This document shows, piece after piece, positions 17,449 to 26,354 of a stretch of 64,000 nucleotides of DNA. The DNA is taken from positions 341,312 through 405,311 of the forward strand of contig NZ_JAGTJJ010000007.1 of the NCBI RefSeq assembly GCF_028435365.1, given 5' to 3'. Positions within the stretch are counted from its first letter, which is position 1; each line of letters starts with the position of its first letter. Below the pieces are notes generated by a model that saw only the letters and a list, made by a program, of their open reading frames with translations, did no database searches and was not told the DNA's origin. Both the position numbers and the translations under genes were made by a program. The stretch comes from Polyangium jinanense (GTDB lineage: Bacteria > Myxococcota > Polyangia > Polyangiales > Polyangiaceae).

Positions 17449-19335
17449 TCAGAATCGGTACTTCGCCACGAGACCGGGAGAGACCGCGAAAATCGAGGTG
17501 CCGGTCAGCGTGTCGGAATCATATTTGCCCTGACCGTCCGTGCTCGCCTGGACATACCCTTGCTCGGGCACCCAGGCAGGAGGCTCGGGGATGAAAAGCA
17601 CGAGGGCCGAGACCGAGAGGGCGACGTCGAGCTTCTCCGAGATTCGCATTCCAGCGCGTACCTCGGGCGCGAGGTAGACCCCGAGCGCTGCCTGGGTCTC
17701 GGTGACCCGATCGACCGTATAGGAGACGCTCTCTTTGCGCCGCATGCCGGTGGTGCTGGTCGGGTCGGGGACGTCACGCGCGGTCGTCTTGTAATCGCCG
17801 GAGCGGTCGTCCTCAGCCGAGCCAAAGAAGCCGCCCACGCCGAGGCGGAAGGTGACCGGGAATCGTTCGCCCACGGTGCGCGCGACGGAGGCGCCGACGT
17901 GCGCGCCGCCGAGGGTGATGACGTCGTCGGTGAGGCCCTTGTTGGGCGCGATGTTGCCGAAGACGTGCACGTCTTCGTCGGGGCGATCCGTGAACGTGCG
18001 GCGCGCGAAGAGGCCGCCGAGCTCGACGCCGAGAGCCCATTTGCGCCGGATTTCAAGGCCGAAGCGGAGCGTGCCGCCGCCCCCGAGCCCGAGCGAGGCC
18101 ACGCACGAGCCCGTGCAGCTCGCGTCGAGGCTGCCGCCGAACGTGGGCGCAATCGCGAACGTGGCACCGATCTCGCCAAAGAGGCGTTTGTCCGCCCAGA
18201 ACCCCGACGGCGGAGGGACGGGCTCGAGGGCAACCGCGACGGCCTCGCGTTTGCCGGCTTCGAGCTCGACACGTCGCTCCTCCCGGACAAACCCATTCGC
18301 GGTGACCTCGATGCGGTGGGAGCCGGTCCGGACGGGGCCTTCCCACGCGCCGCGGCCGACGCGGACGCCGTCGACGGAGATGTCGGCGTCCTTCGTTTTG
18401 GCCTCGACGCGCAGGACCGAAGGCAGTTCCTCGGCGATGAGCAGGATCGGGGTGATGAGGCTCGGGCGGACCTCGACGCGCGCCGGCTGGGTGCCGAGGC
18501 GTTTTTCGCCGCGCAGGCTGACGAGGTGGTCACCGGACGCGACGAGCCCGCGCCAGGGCGTCTTGCCCACGGCCGCGCCGTCGATGAGGACGTCCATCGA
18601 ATAACCGGAGGCCTCGTCGACCTGGAGCCAGCCGGCGAGCTCCAATCGCGAGAGGAGGGCCGGGAGCTTGGCCGTTTTGCCGCCGACGACCTGCAATCGC
18701 GCTTCGAGCGTCTCGTAGCCGGCCTTGAAGATGCGGACGGTGCGCTCGCCGACGGGGACGTGAATGGCGCCTTTGAGAGGCGTCGTTCCGCGGGGTTTTC
18801 CGTCGATCGAAATGGTGGCGCCGTCGGGGACGCCTTCGATGACGAGGTCGCCGACGACGGGCCTTAGCTCGGCGATCTCGCGGAGCGCGACCTGCTTCTC
18901 CTCCTCGGTGATGCCCGGGAACGCGAGGAGCTCTTCGTTCATGTCGAACGCTTCGTCGAAGCGGTTCAAGCGGCGAAGGCAAAGCGCGGCGTTTTTCTTG
19001 GCGGCGCGGGTCGGGTAAATGGAGAGCGAGGTGAGGAACTCGGGCAGCGCCGCTTCCATGGAGCCGGCGTCGAAGAGCGCGAGGCCCTGCTCGAAATGCT
19101 TGCGCGCGTCGTCCTTGGCCTTGGCCTCGGCCTCGGCCGCGGGATCGGGCGGCGGGGGCGGCGGCGGAGGCGGCGGCGGGAGCGGGCCGCCTTTTTTCAT
19201 CCACGAGGGCTGCGGCTTGGAAGTGGTTGGGAAAACCGGCGCATTCTGCGCGATCGCGGTCGTGACGAGCGTCGAGGCGAGGAGGGCGGCGAGGGCCTTG
19301 CAGATCGGGGAGGGGAGGGCCGCAGAGCGTTTCAT
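17449..19335 (-). CDS. PEGA-domain protein with predicted outer-membrane barrel
   Basis: 628 residues. Signal peptide (KALAALLASTLVTTAIAQ), a run of eleven prolines near residue 53, a TPR-like helical segment (HFEQGLALFDAGSMEAALPE), then three PEGA-type beta modules (DGATISIDGKPRGTTPLKG; YSMDVLIDGAAVGKTPWRG; DADISVDGVRVGRGAWEG). From about residue 390 the chain alternates like a barrel and ends in GLVAKYRF, the terminal Phe usual for outer-membrane insertion. It starts inside the kinase stop (ATGA). PEGA modules often bind cell-surface polymers; the design suggests a periplasm-spanning link between the kinase and the envelope. Confidence 0.8.
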   Translation of the reverse strand: MKRSAALPSPICKALAALLASTLVTTAIAQNAPVFPTTSKPQPSWMKKGGPLPPPPPPPPPPPDPAAEAEAKAKDDARKHFEQGLALFDAGSMEAALPEFLTSLSIYPTRAAKKNAALCLRRLNRFDEAFDMNEELLAFPGITEEEKQVALREIAELRPVVGDLVIEGVPDGATISIDGKPRGTTPLKGAIHVPVGERTVRIFKAGYETLEARLQVVGGKTAKLPALLSRLELAGWLQVDEASGYSMDVLIDGAAVGKTPWRGLVASGDHLVSLRGEKRLGTQPARVEVRPSLITPILLIAEELPSVLRVEAKTKDADISVDGVRVGRGAWEGPVRTGSHRIEVTANGFVREERRVELEAGKREAVAVALEPVPPPSGFWADKRLFGEIGATFAIAPTFGGSLDASCTGSCVASLGLGGGGTLRFGLEIRRKWALGVELGGLFARRTFTDRPDEDVHVFGNIAPNKGLTDDVITLGGAHVGASVARTVGERFPVTFRLGVGGFFGSAEDDRSGDYKTTARDVPDPTSTTGMRRKESVSYTVDRVTETQAALGVYLAPEVRAGMRISEKLDVALSVSALVLFIPEPPAWVPEQGYVQASTDGQGKYDSDTLTGTSIFAVSPGLVAKYRF

Positions 19336-20963
19336 TCGAAGGTTCGCACGGGCTGGGGATCCTTGGAGGGCGTCGTGACCGTCGGCTTCGGGACCGGGTG
19401 GGCCACCGTCGTGACCGGCGCCGTCGTGGTCGCGGGGCCCGCTGCGGGTGCGGCAGACGCAGGCGGAGCCCCGGCCTTGGGTTTGGCGCTCGTCTGCGCG
19501 AGCTTTGTTTCGTCTTCTTCGAGCTTGAGTTTGTCGGGTAAAGCGCCGTTCGCGGTGATGGCGACCTCGACGCGGGTCTCGCGGCCGTCCTTGTGGATAC
19601 GCAAGGCGTGGGTGCTGCCGAGCGCGCCATGAATGGTGACGTATCCGTCGTGATCCACGGGGGCGCTGCGGCCATTGACCTCGACCTGGGCATCGGGCGG
19701 AGTCACGAGGAGGCGCGCCGAGCGGAGCGCCTCGACCGGAGCGACGGCGGGGCCCCCTTGCGAGGAGATCCCCGCGGGAGGCGCAGAGGCGCCGCGCGCC
19801 TCGGGAGAAGCGTCGGCGCCGGTCTTCGAGGCCTGCGTGAGGATGAGGCCGGCGCCGATGGCGAGCGCGACGGCCGCGCCGAGCACGACGGGGACGAACC
19901 TGCGCGACGAGGACGCGCGTGCGCCGCTTTCGGCAGGCGAGAGCGTGCTCCGCGGGTCGGGCGCGGAGGCGCGAGGCGACGAGGCGCGATCGCCGTCGAG
20001 GGTCATCGGGGCGGCGACGGTGACGTCGGTGCCGAGCTTGTTCGTGCGCGCATCGACGGCCCTGCCGCTCGACGGAACGATCTCGATGCTCGGCCGCGAT
20101 CGCAGGTTCGCGCGGATGCCGACGAGGAGGCCAAAGGCCTCGACGAGCTCGGCCATGCTCTGGAAACGGGCGGCCTTGTCGCGTGCGAGCGCCCGCTCGA
20201 AGAATCGATCGACGGCGGGGTCGAGCGAAGGGACGAGCGACGAGGGCGGCGGGGCATGGTCGGTGCAGATCGTGACGAGGAGCTTGCCGATGTTCTCGGC
20301 CTCGTCGAAGGGGAGGCGGCCCGTGATCGCCTCGTAGAGGATGACGCCGATCGACCAGAGATCGCTGCGATGATCGACCTGCTTGGTTTCGCGGATCTGC
20401 TCGGGGCTCATGTACGAGGGGGAGCCGAGCATCATGCCGGAGCTCGTGGAAGTCGCGGGTCCGGTGATCGTGACGTCCTTGGCGATGCCGAAATCGAGGA
20501 CCTTGACGATCTCGTCGTCGCCGCTCCGCGCGAGGAAGACGTTGCCGGGTTTGAGGTCGCGGTGGACGATGCCGAGGTCGTGCGCGCGGCGGAGCGCTTT
20601 GCCGAGAGGTTCGAGGATGCGGTAAGCCTCGGTGAGATCGAGGCGGCCGCCGCGTTCGAGGCGCGTGCCGAGGTCCTCGCCTTCGAGCAGCTCCATCACG
20701 ATGTACGGGGTGCCGTCTTCGACGCCGTAGTCGAGGACCTGCACGACGTGCGGGCTCTTGATGAGGGCCGCGGCCTTGGCCTCGCGCTCGAATCGCTGCC
20801 GGAGCGATTCGTTTGCCGCGATGCTGCCCTCCATGAACTTCACGGCGACGTTGGTGTCGAGAAGCTGATGGCGAGCGACCCACACCGCGCCCATGCCGCC
20901 CTTGGCGAGAGGTCGTTCGAGCCGAAGCTTGCCGCCGATGATGGCGCCTTCTGCGATGGACAC
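19332..20963 (-). CDS. Hanks-type Ser/Thr protein kinase, membrane-anchored
   Basis: 543 residues. Kinase domain at residues 12-280: glycine loop LAKGGMGAVW, VAVKFMEG (ATP Lys), catalytic loop IVHRDLKPGNVFLA, DFGIAKD, and LGSPSYMSPEQI in the activation segment. A linker, a single TM at about 355-378 (FVPVVLGAAVALAIGAGLIL) and an extracytoplasmic PEGA-like module (DAQVEVNGRSAPVDHDGYVT) follow, ending in a Lys/Pro/Ala tail. It probably senses an envelope signal through this domain. First gene of the operon with the PEGA-barrel and kelch proteins. Confidence 0.93.
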   Translation of the reverse strand: MSIAEGAIIGGKLRLERPLAKGGMGAVWVARHQLLDTNVAVKFMEGSIAANESLRQRFEREAKAAALIKSPHVVQVLDYGVEDGTPYIVMELLEGEDLGTRLERGGRLDLTEAYRILEPLGKALRRAHDLGIVHRDLKPGNVFLARSGDDEIVKVLDFGIAKDVTITGPATSTSSGMMLGSPSYMSPEQIRETKQVDHRSDLWSIGVILYEAITGRLPFDEAENIGKLLVTICTDHAPPPSSLVPSLDPAVDRFFERALARDKAARFQSMAELVEAFGLLVGIRANLRSRPSIEIVPSSGRAVDARTNKLGTDVTVAAPMTLDGDRASSPRASAPDPRSTLSPAESGARASSSRRFVPVVLGAAVALAIGAGLILTQASKTGADASPEARGASAPPAGISSQGGPAVAPVEALRSARLLVTPPDAQVEVNGRSAPVDHDGYVTIHGALGSTHALRIHKDGRETRVEVAITANGALPDKLKLEEDETKLAQTSAKPKAGAPPASAAPAAGPATTTAPVTTVAHPVPKPTVTTPSKDPQPVRTFE

Positions 20964-21135
20964 GCCCCGACACTCCTCCCGCGAGCCCGCCCGTGAGCAG
21001 GCAAAATGAAGCCAGCTGCGAGCATACCATGATCCGAAGGCAGGGCTCCATGGCGAGCTTTCGCCCGCACACGCGCAAACCTCATCGACGTGGAGGGTCG
21101 ATCGGCCGTAGGCTCGGCATCTCTTCGTCCTCGTG

Positions 21136-21774
21136 ATGGCCGTTCTCCAGCCTCGCTCCGCCCGAACTTTCCGTCGCCTCCTCGCGCTCGGGGCGTGTCT
21201 CGTCGTGTCGGTCGTTTTGGCCGCAGCGTCAGGCGGTTGTCGGTCGAAGGAGTGCGTGCCGGGTCAGCAGGTCGCGTGCGCATGCCCGGCGGGCGCGCAG
21301 GGGACGCAGGTCTGCGACGACGAAGGGGCGCGGTATTTGCCGTGCGTCTGTGATGCGCCGGCCGAGCCGACGGCCGCGCGGGGCGTGGAGCCGCCGCGGC
21401 CGCGACCGGTGCTCGCGAAGAAACAGATTCGTTGCGGGACAAATCTTTGTGATACGGCGTGCTGCGCGACATTCGAGCCGCCGTCGTGCACGCAGGATGG
21501 GAGGTCGTGCCCGCGGACGGCGAACGGGGAGGGCGTGATCTTCGAGTGCGACGGGCCCGAGGACTGCGGCGCCGAGGCGTGTTGCCTGATCCCGGGCGAC
21601 CGGACGATCGCGGCGGTATGCGTGCCCAAAGGCGAGTGCGCGGGGACGTTTACGCACCCGCGGCTCGGGACGACGGTGTCGCCGCGGGTGGTTTGTCACG
21701 TGAATCAGGATTGCGCGTTGTCTGCAATCTGCTCGCCGGCCGGCGCCGTGGCGGGCATTTCGGTGTGCAAGTAA
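21136..21774 (+). CDS. cysteine-rich lipoprotein
   Basis: About 212 residues; ATG 21136 (a GTG directly upstream is equivalent). A long n-region with basic residues precedes the hydrophobic LLALGACLVVSVVLAAAS and lipobox GGC. The mature part has more than 20 Cys in patterns such as CVPGQQVACACPAG and CDTACCATF, so it should be heavily disulfide-bonded and periplasmic or surface-bound. Family not recognised. Divergent from the kinase operon. Confidence 0.72.
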   Translation: MAVLQPRSARTFRRLLALGACLVVSVVLAAASGGCRSKECVPGQQVACACPAGAQGTQVCDDEGARYLPCVCDAPAEPTAARGVEPPRPRPVLAKKQIRCGTNLCDTACCATFEPPSCTQDGRSCPRTANGEGVIFECDGPEDCGAEACCLIPGDRTIAAVCVPKGECAGTFTHPRLGTTVSPRVVCHVNQDCALSAICSPAGAVAGISVCK

Positions 21775-21781
21775 AAGCGCG

Positions 21782-22915
21782 TCAGCGCGGGCGTGGTTCG
21801 AGGAGAGAGCGATCGATCGCCGCGAGCGAGGGGCAGCCGGAGAGCGCCATGGCCGTCGCGAGCTCGTCGCGCAGGATGTCGAGGACCCCGAGGACGCCCG
21901 CCTCGCCCGCCGTCGCGAGGCCCCAGAGGACAGGCCGGCCGAGCATGACCGCGTTCGCCCCGAGCGCGAGGGCCTTGAGCACATCCGTCCCCCAGCGCAC
22001 GCCGCCGTCGACGAGCACGGGGACACGGCCAGAAGCCGCCTCGACGACGCGCGGCAGGACGTCGAGCGTGGCCGGCGCGCCGTCGAGCTGACGCGCGCCG
22101 TGGTTCGAAACGATGATGCCAGCAGCGCCGGCGTCGATCGCGAGCAATGTATCGTCCGGACGAACGATTCCTTTGAGGATCAACGGCAAGCGGGTGATGC
22201 CGCGCAGCCAGTCGAGGTCGCGCCAGGAGAGCGAGGCGTCGTGCCGCGACGCGATGTAGCGGTGGAGGGCCGATCCCGAGGCGCCAGCAGCGACGTTCGT
22301 GTCCACGAGGTTCGCCATGACGAGGCCGTCCGGCAGGCCGAACCCGTTGCGCACGTCGCGGAGGCGGCGGCCGAGGACGGGGGTGTCGACGGTGAGGACG
22401 ATGGCGCGATACCCAGCGGCCTCGGCGCGCTCGACGAGCGAGCGGGTGAGCTCGCGGTCCTTGTGGACGTAAAGCTGGAACCAGAGCGGGCCCTCCGAGG
22501 CGCGCGCGATGTCTTCGAGGGAGGTCGTGGCGAGGGTGGAGACGGTATAAATGGTGCCAGCCCGCGCAGCGGCGCGGGCAGTCGCGAGCTCGCCGTCGGG
22601 GTGCGCGAGCTTGTGATAGGCCGTCGGCGCGATGAGGATCGGCATGGAGACGGGCGCGCCGAGGATCTCGGTTTCGAGGGTGAGGCGCGAGACGTCGACG
22701 AGGACGCGCGCATGAATCTGCCAGCGGCGATAAGCGCGCAGGTTCTCCCGGAGCGTGCGCTCGGCGTCAGCGCCAGAGCGATAATAATCGTACGCCATGG
22801 CCGAGAGCGCAGCGCGCGCGGCCTTCTCGAAATCACGGACAGTGAGGAGGCCGGACGAGGCGTCCCGCGGCGGTGCGTGTAACCGGGTTTTTCCGGAGTC
22901 GTCGCTCGAATGCAT
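21782..22915 (-). CDS. FMN-dependent alpha-hydroxy-acid oxidase/dehydrogenase
   Basis: 377 residues, full length for the lactate/glycolate oxidase family. It has ILIAPTAYHKLAHPDGE at the FMN site, STLATTSLEDIA, WFQLYVHKDRE, a TVDTP strand, the catalytic base in VSNHGARQLDG and VLVDGGVRWGTDVLKALALGA for the FMN phosphate. It oxidises an L-2-hydroxy acid to the 2-oxo acid using oxygen or a quinone. There is no hydrophobic membrane insert, favouring a soluble oxidase. Monocistronic: it converges on the lipoprotein, and its upstream side is the large inverted repeat. Confidence 0.92.
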   Translation of the reverse strand: MHSSDDSGKTRLHAPPRDASSGLLTVRDFEKAARAALSAMAYDYYRSGADAERTLRENLRAYRRWQIHARVLVDVSRLTLETEILGAPVSMPILIAPTAYHKLAHPDGELATARAAARAGTIYTVSTLATTSLEDIARASEGPLWFQLYVHKDRELTRSLVERAEAAGYRAIVLTVDTPVLGRRLRDVRNGFGLPDGLVMANLVDTNVAAGASGSALHRYIASRHDASLSWRDLDWLRGITRLPLILKGIVRPDDTLLAIDAGAAGIIVSNHGARQLDGAPATLDVLPRVVEAASGRVPVLVDGGVRWGTDVLKALALGANAVMLGRPVLWGLATAGEAGVLGVLDILRDELATAMALSGCPSLAAIDRSLLEPRPR

Positions 22916-22955
22916 GCCACGCGATCTTTACCACTGATCTGGGAGGCGTTTCGCT

Positions 22956-23248
22956 GGGGCGTTGCCCCAGGCCCCACCAGGGGCTGTCCGCCCCTGGACC
23001 CGGACCAGCGCAAGCGCTGGACCCGGGGTCGATGAACTGCGCGATGCGCAGCTCATCGAACAGGTCGAGGCAAGACCAGGTACGACCCTGCCAATCAAGA
23101 CCGCCGTGACTGGCAACGCCGTCCGTGGTCTTGCCACCGGCCTGTGGGAAGAACTGCGCATCGCGCAGTTCTTCCCCAAATGGTCCAGCGCTTGCGCTGG
23201 TTCGGGTCGAGGGGCGAACAGCCCCCGCGGGGCCCGGGGCAGCGCCCC
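22956..23248. repeat. large inverted repeat with two 123-nt arms (REPIN/MITE-like)
   Basis: Left arm 22956-23078 and right arm 23126-23248 are reverse-complement relatives of identical length around a 47-nt spacer. Each arm carries the same hairpins in order: GGGGC-x3-GCCCC; a GGGGCTGTCCGCCCC type; CCAGCGC-AA-GCGCTGG; CTGCGC-GAT-GCGCAG. The arms meet at the perfect pair GGCAAGACCA / TGGTCTTGCC. The first three hairpins recur at the window end (63910-64000). Open frames crossing this region are by-products. The approximately 345-bp gap between the oxidase and the next gene is almost entirely this element. Confidence 0.9.
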
Positions 23249-23262
23249 GGCGCGGCGCCGCC

Positions 23263-24945
23263 CTACGGGGAAAGTGGGCGCACGAGCACGAGGGCCTCGG
23301 CCTTGCCCGCGAGGAGGCGGAGCTCGGCGTTGCCCTTGGCGCCTGCGGCGCCTGCGCAGAGACGGTCGGTCAGAACGAACCGGCCGCGGGTGACGGTGTT
23401 CTCGCCGGTGGAGGCGTCGGCGAGACGGAGATCGAGACCCGTGCCGCCGCGATCGAGTGCGGCTACGACCTCGACGCAGCCGCGTGCAGGGATGTCGAAG
23501 GGCAAGGCTGTGCGCGCGCTGGCGTCGAGGGAGACGACTTGGGCCCCGGAGGCGGATGCGGCCGAGATGCGCGCTCCGCCGGCGTCGAGCACGGCGAGTA
23601 GACGCGCGGCTGCGAGGGGATGCGCGACGAGTGCGGCGGGCGCGGCTTCGTCCTTGCGGAGCTCCACGGCGAAGGGGCCGGGGCGCGCGAGGGCCTCCAC
23701 GTCGAGCCGCGCCGGACCGCTCGGGCCACAAGCGAAGAGCGTCACGCCTGCGCCGCCGCGGCCCTCGGCGAGGAGGGCGCCTCGATCGTTCCAGAGCGAG
23801 GCTGCGGCGTCGGCGAGGGGCTTGCCTGCGACGACGTCGATCCGCGCGCAGCCGGCGGGCAAATCGAGCGCGGCGGCGGCGCGGCTGCCGAGCTTGGCCG
23901 AGCTGACGAGCACGGTCTTTGGGGCGCCGAGGCCCTTGCCGGCGAGGTCCTTCGCGAGGGCCGCGCGGGCCGCGTCGAGCTCGCGGGTCTCGGTCACGTG
24001 CTCGGCGCGCGCGGAAGGGTCGAGGGCCGCGCCCGCGCCTGGCGCGGAGCGGCTCGCCACGACGGCCACGAGGCCGGTGGAGGCGCGCGGGCGGATCGCG
24101 ACCGTGACCTCGTTCGTCGTGGCGGAGCAGAGCACGATCGAGCGGTCGCGGCCGCGATCCTTGCCGCGCGCGAGGATGCGGCCCGCGGGGTCCTCCGCGA
24201 CCACTTCGAGCGAGCCGATCTCGTCGCTCGGGGAGACGAACACGTCGAGACAACGGCCTGCCTCGACGGCGACTGTGAGGCGTGTGGCGGCGCGGGGCGC
24301 GACGGGCACGGCTGCGCGGCGCACGTCCTCCCAGCGGCCGCCGAGCCAGGCGCGATGCGCGATGAGCTTTGCTTCGAGCCCGGGCCACGCTTCCAGCCGA
24401 CCCGTCTCGCCGCCGGATCGACCGCGCGCGCCGGCGGCTTGCTCCACCGCGGCCACGGCGGACGTTGGCACGCTCTGCACGCCGAGGCCGACGAGGCCCG
24501 AGCCCGACACGACACGCGCTGCGAGCCAGAGCCGCTTTGGGTGCGGCGGGCAGACGAGGACCGCCGGGCGTGCGTCCGTCGACTCGTCGACGGCGAAGCT
24601 CGCGCCGTCGTCCTCGTACGTGAAGAGATCCACGTCGACGACCGAGGGCGATCCGCGCGCCATGACGAGCGCGCACGCGTCGAGCGGGATCTCGACGAAG
24701 GCGCCGACCTTGTCGCCCTCGGAGAGGTATTCCGAGGCGACGACCTCGAGCGTGCCCGCGCCCGCGGCCTGCACACGCGCGGCGTCCCCGGCGAGGAGCG
24801 CGTGTCCATCGGCCTTCCCCGGGAGCACGCGTGGAGGCGCAGGCCGCGCCGCCGCGGGCTTTTCCGGTTTCACGGGCGCGCCGCCACATCCTGCGACGAA
24901 CGCGGCGAGCGCGAGCGAGGCGATCCCAACGGGCAGGCGCGTCAA
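23263..24945 (-). CDS. lipoprotein of unknown function
   Basis: 560 residues from TTG 24945, which overlaps the upstream stop (TTGA) and has GGAGGGGG upstream. Signal GIASLALAAFVAGC gives the lipidated Cys. The rest is built of repeated beta-rich modules of 90-110 residues, each with a CLDVFV / CARIDVV / CVEVVAA strand (one Cys per module), probably four copies of one domain. The same type of strand occurs in the upstream protein (GCHRVQIM, RCYLAALA), so the two are likely distant relatives acting together outside the inner membrane. Family not recognised. Confidence 0.68.
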   Translation of the reverse strand: MTRLPVGIASLALAAFVAGCGGAPVKPEKPAAARPAPPRVLPGKADGHALLAGDAARVQAAGAGTLEVVASEYLSEGDKVGAFVEIPLDACALVMARGSPSVVDVDLFTYEDDGASFAVDESTDARPAVLVCPPHPKRLWLAARVVSGSGLVGLGVQSVPTSAVAAVEQAAGARGRSGGETGRLEAWPGLEAKLIAHRAWLGGRWEDVRRAAVPVAPRAATRLTVAVEAGRCLDVFVSPSDEIGSLEVVAEDPAGRILARGKDRGRDRSIVLCSATTNEVTVAIRPRASTGLVAVVASRSAPGAGAALDPSARAEHVTETRELDAARAALAKDLAGKGLGAPKTVLVSSAKLGSRAAAALDLPAGCARIDVVAGKPLADAAASLWNDRGALLAEGRGGAGVTLFACGPSGPARLDVEALARPGPFAVELRKDEAAPAALVAHPLAAARLLAVLDAGGARISAASASGAQVVSLDASARTALPFDIPARGCVEVVAALDRGGTGLDLRLADASTGENTVTRGRFVLTDRLCAGAAGAKGNAELRLLAGKAEALVLVRPLSP

Positions 24946-26354
24946 GGTTCGCCCCCTCCGAGCGCGAAGAGCGCGAATGTCCACCAGACACCCGAGCCGC
25001 GCGCCTCGATGTCGATCCGGGCTGACTCCTCGCTCTCGGCGCAGAATGCGAGCACGGCGCCCTCGGGACGATCGACCACCTCGTCGCGCATGTACCTGTC
25101 GCCGACGGTCGCCGCGAGCCTTAGGCCCCGCGACTCGCCCCGCGCGACCGCGAGGGCTGCGAGGTAACAGCGCCCCGGCTCCAGCGTGATCGGCACCATC
25201 GTCGGGCCCGCCACGCCGAGCGATTCGAAGACGGGTGCCGCCGTGGGCTCGGGCGCGTTTCGCCTGCGGAGCGCGTACGCGAAGCCGGCGCGCGTGCGCG
25301 CGCCCCAGTGGTTCGGGATCACGCGCGGGATGGCCCAGACCGCGTCCGTCGCCATCATCGGCACCACGCCCGCCGCGCCCGCGAACGGCACGGTGACGCG
25401 TGTCGCTTCGCCGAGGCAGAAGTCGAGCCGGGCGTCCGCGGTCTCGCTGCGATCACGCGCAAGCACGCGGCCCGCGTCGTCACGTGCTTCCGCGTCGACG
25501 TCGGTCGCGCGGTGCGGGAAGGTCGGGGGCACGGCGGCCATGATCTGGACGCGGTGGCAGCCTTCGCCGAGGCGGAGCTGGTATTCGCCCGCGCCCTCGG
25601 ACGAGGCGACCAGGGGCACGCGCGTGAACCGCTCCGCGCCCTCGGCGTGCGCCCGCTGCTCGGCGCGGAGCGTGCGCTCGGCGAGTGGCCCCGGCTCGAT
25701 GGGCCTTCCCGGATTGCCGCGCGGCGCGACCAGGCCGAAGGCGCGCTCGGGCAGCGCCTCGCGGTGATCGCCGAGCGGCGCGGGCGAGCGCGCCACGAGC
25801 ACCTCGATCGCGCCGCGGGGCGAGCGCATCGAGATGACGAGCCCATCGAGATCGGCGCGGCGCGGGCCACATCGAACGAGCGAGACGGCGCCGAGCGAGC
25901 TCTTCGTGCCGCGATCCTCGGCGTCGATCGTGGGATGGCCGTGCGGCAAGAGGCCCGGCGGGAACGTGGGGCCGTCGGCCTCGGAGGCCGTGAGCACGGC
26001 GAAGTCGGCGCTCGGCGCGCCGAGGAACACGACCGTCGTGCAGCCGGGGACCTCGTCCTCGGGGCGCTCTTGCGAGACCTCGACGCGCTTGTTCCGGCCG
26101 TGTTCGAGGAAGATCGTCGGCAGGCGCGAGGTCTCGGCGCCGCGGGCTTTCCAGGTGCTCGTGAGGCGCTCGGCGTCCTCGGCGAGCTCGGCCTTCGCGC
26201 CGGGCGCGGCGAAGAAGAGGACGCCCGTGATCAGGGCTGCGAGCGAGGCCCCGCGGCGAGCACCTCGAACACCTCGGGCCGCAGGACCTCGGGCGGCGGC
26301 GCTTCGCCGCGCGCGATCATCGCGAGGATCTCCGCTTCGGTGAGCGTGATCCAC
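24942..26354 (-). CDS. exported protein of unknown function, start uncertain
   Basis: Clear coding from about 26234 to 24942. Hydrophobic LAALITGVLFFAAPGAKA looks like a signal peptide with cleavage before ELAED. The nearest standard in-frame start is GTG at 26354, inside the upstream gene; a CTG at 26234 that overlaps the upstream TGA is an unusual alternative. The mature protein (about 415 residues) resembles the following lipoprotein in module style (GCHRVQIMAAVPP, GRCYLAALAVARGE). It is the gene directly after the APS kinase fusion. Function unknown. Confidence 0.55.
   Translation of the reverse strand: MDHAHRSGDPRDDRARRSAAARGPAARGVRGARRGASLAALITGVLFFAAPGAKAELAEDAERLTSTWKARGAETSRLPTIFLEHGRNKRVEVSQERPEDEVPGCTTVVFLGAPSADFAVLTASEADGPTFPPGLLPHGHPTIDAEDRGTKSSLGAVSLVRCGPRRADLDGLVISMRSPRGAIEVLVARSPAPLGDHREALPERAFGLVAPRGNPGRPIEPGPLAERTLRAEQRAHAEGAERFTRVPLVASSEGAGEYQLRLGEGCHRVQIMAAVPPTFPHRATDVDAEARDDAGRVLARDRSETADARLDFCLGEATRVTVPFAGAAGVVPMMATDAVWAIPRVIPNHWGARTRAGFAYALRRRNAPEPTAAPVFESLGVAGPTMVPITLEPGRCYLAALAVARGESRGLRLAATVGDRYMRDEVVDRPEGAVLAFCAESEESARIDIEARGSGVWWTFALFALGGGEP

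Noticed and set aside
22962..24800. Long plus-strand frames through the inverted repeat
   Set aside because: They read hairpin repeats and the antisense of a lipoprotein gene; amino-acid composition is Arg/Ala-rich noise.
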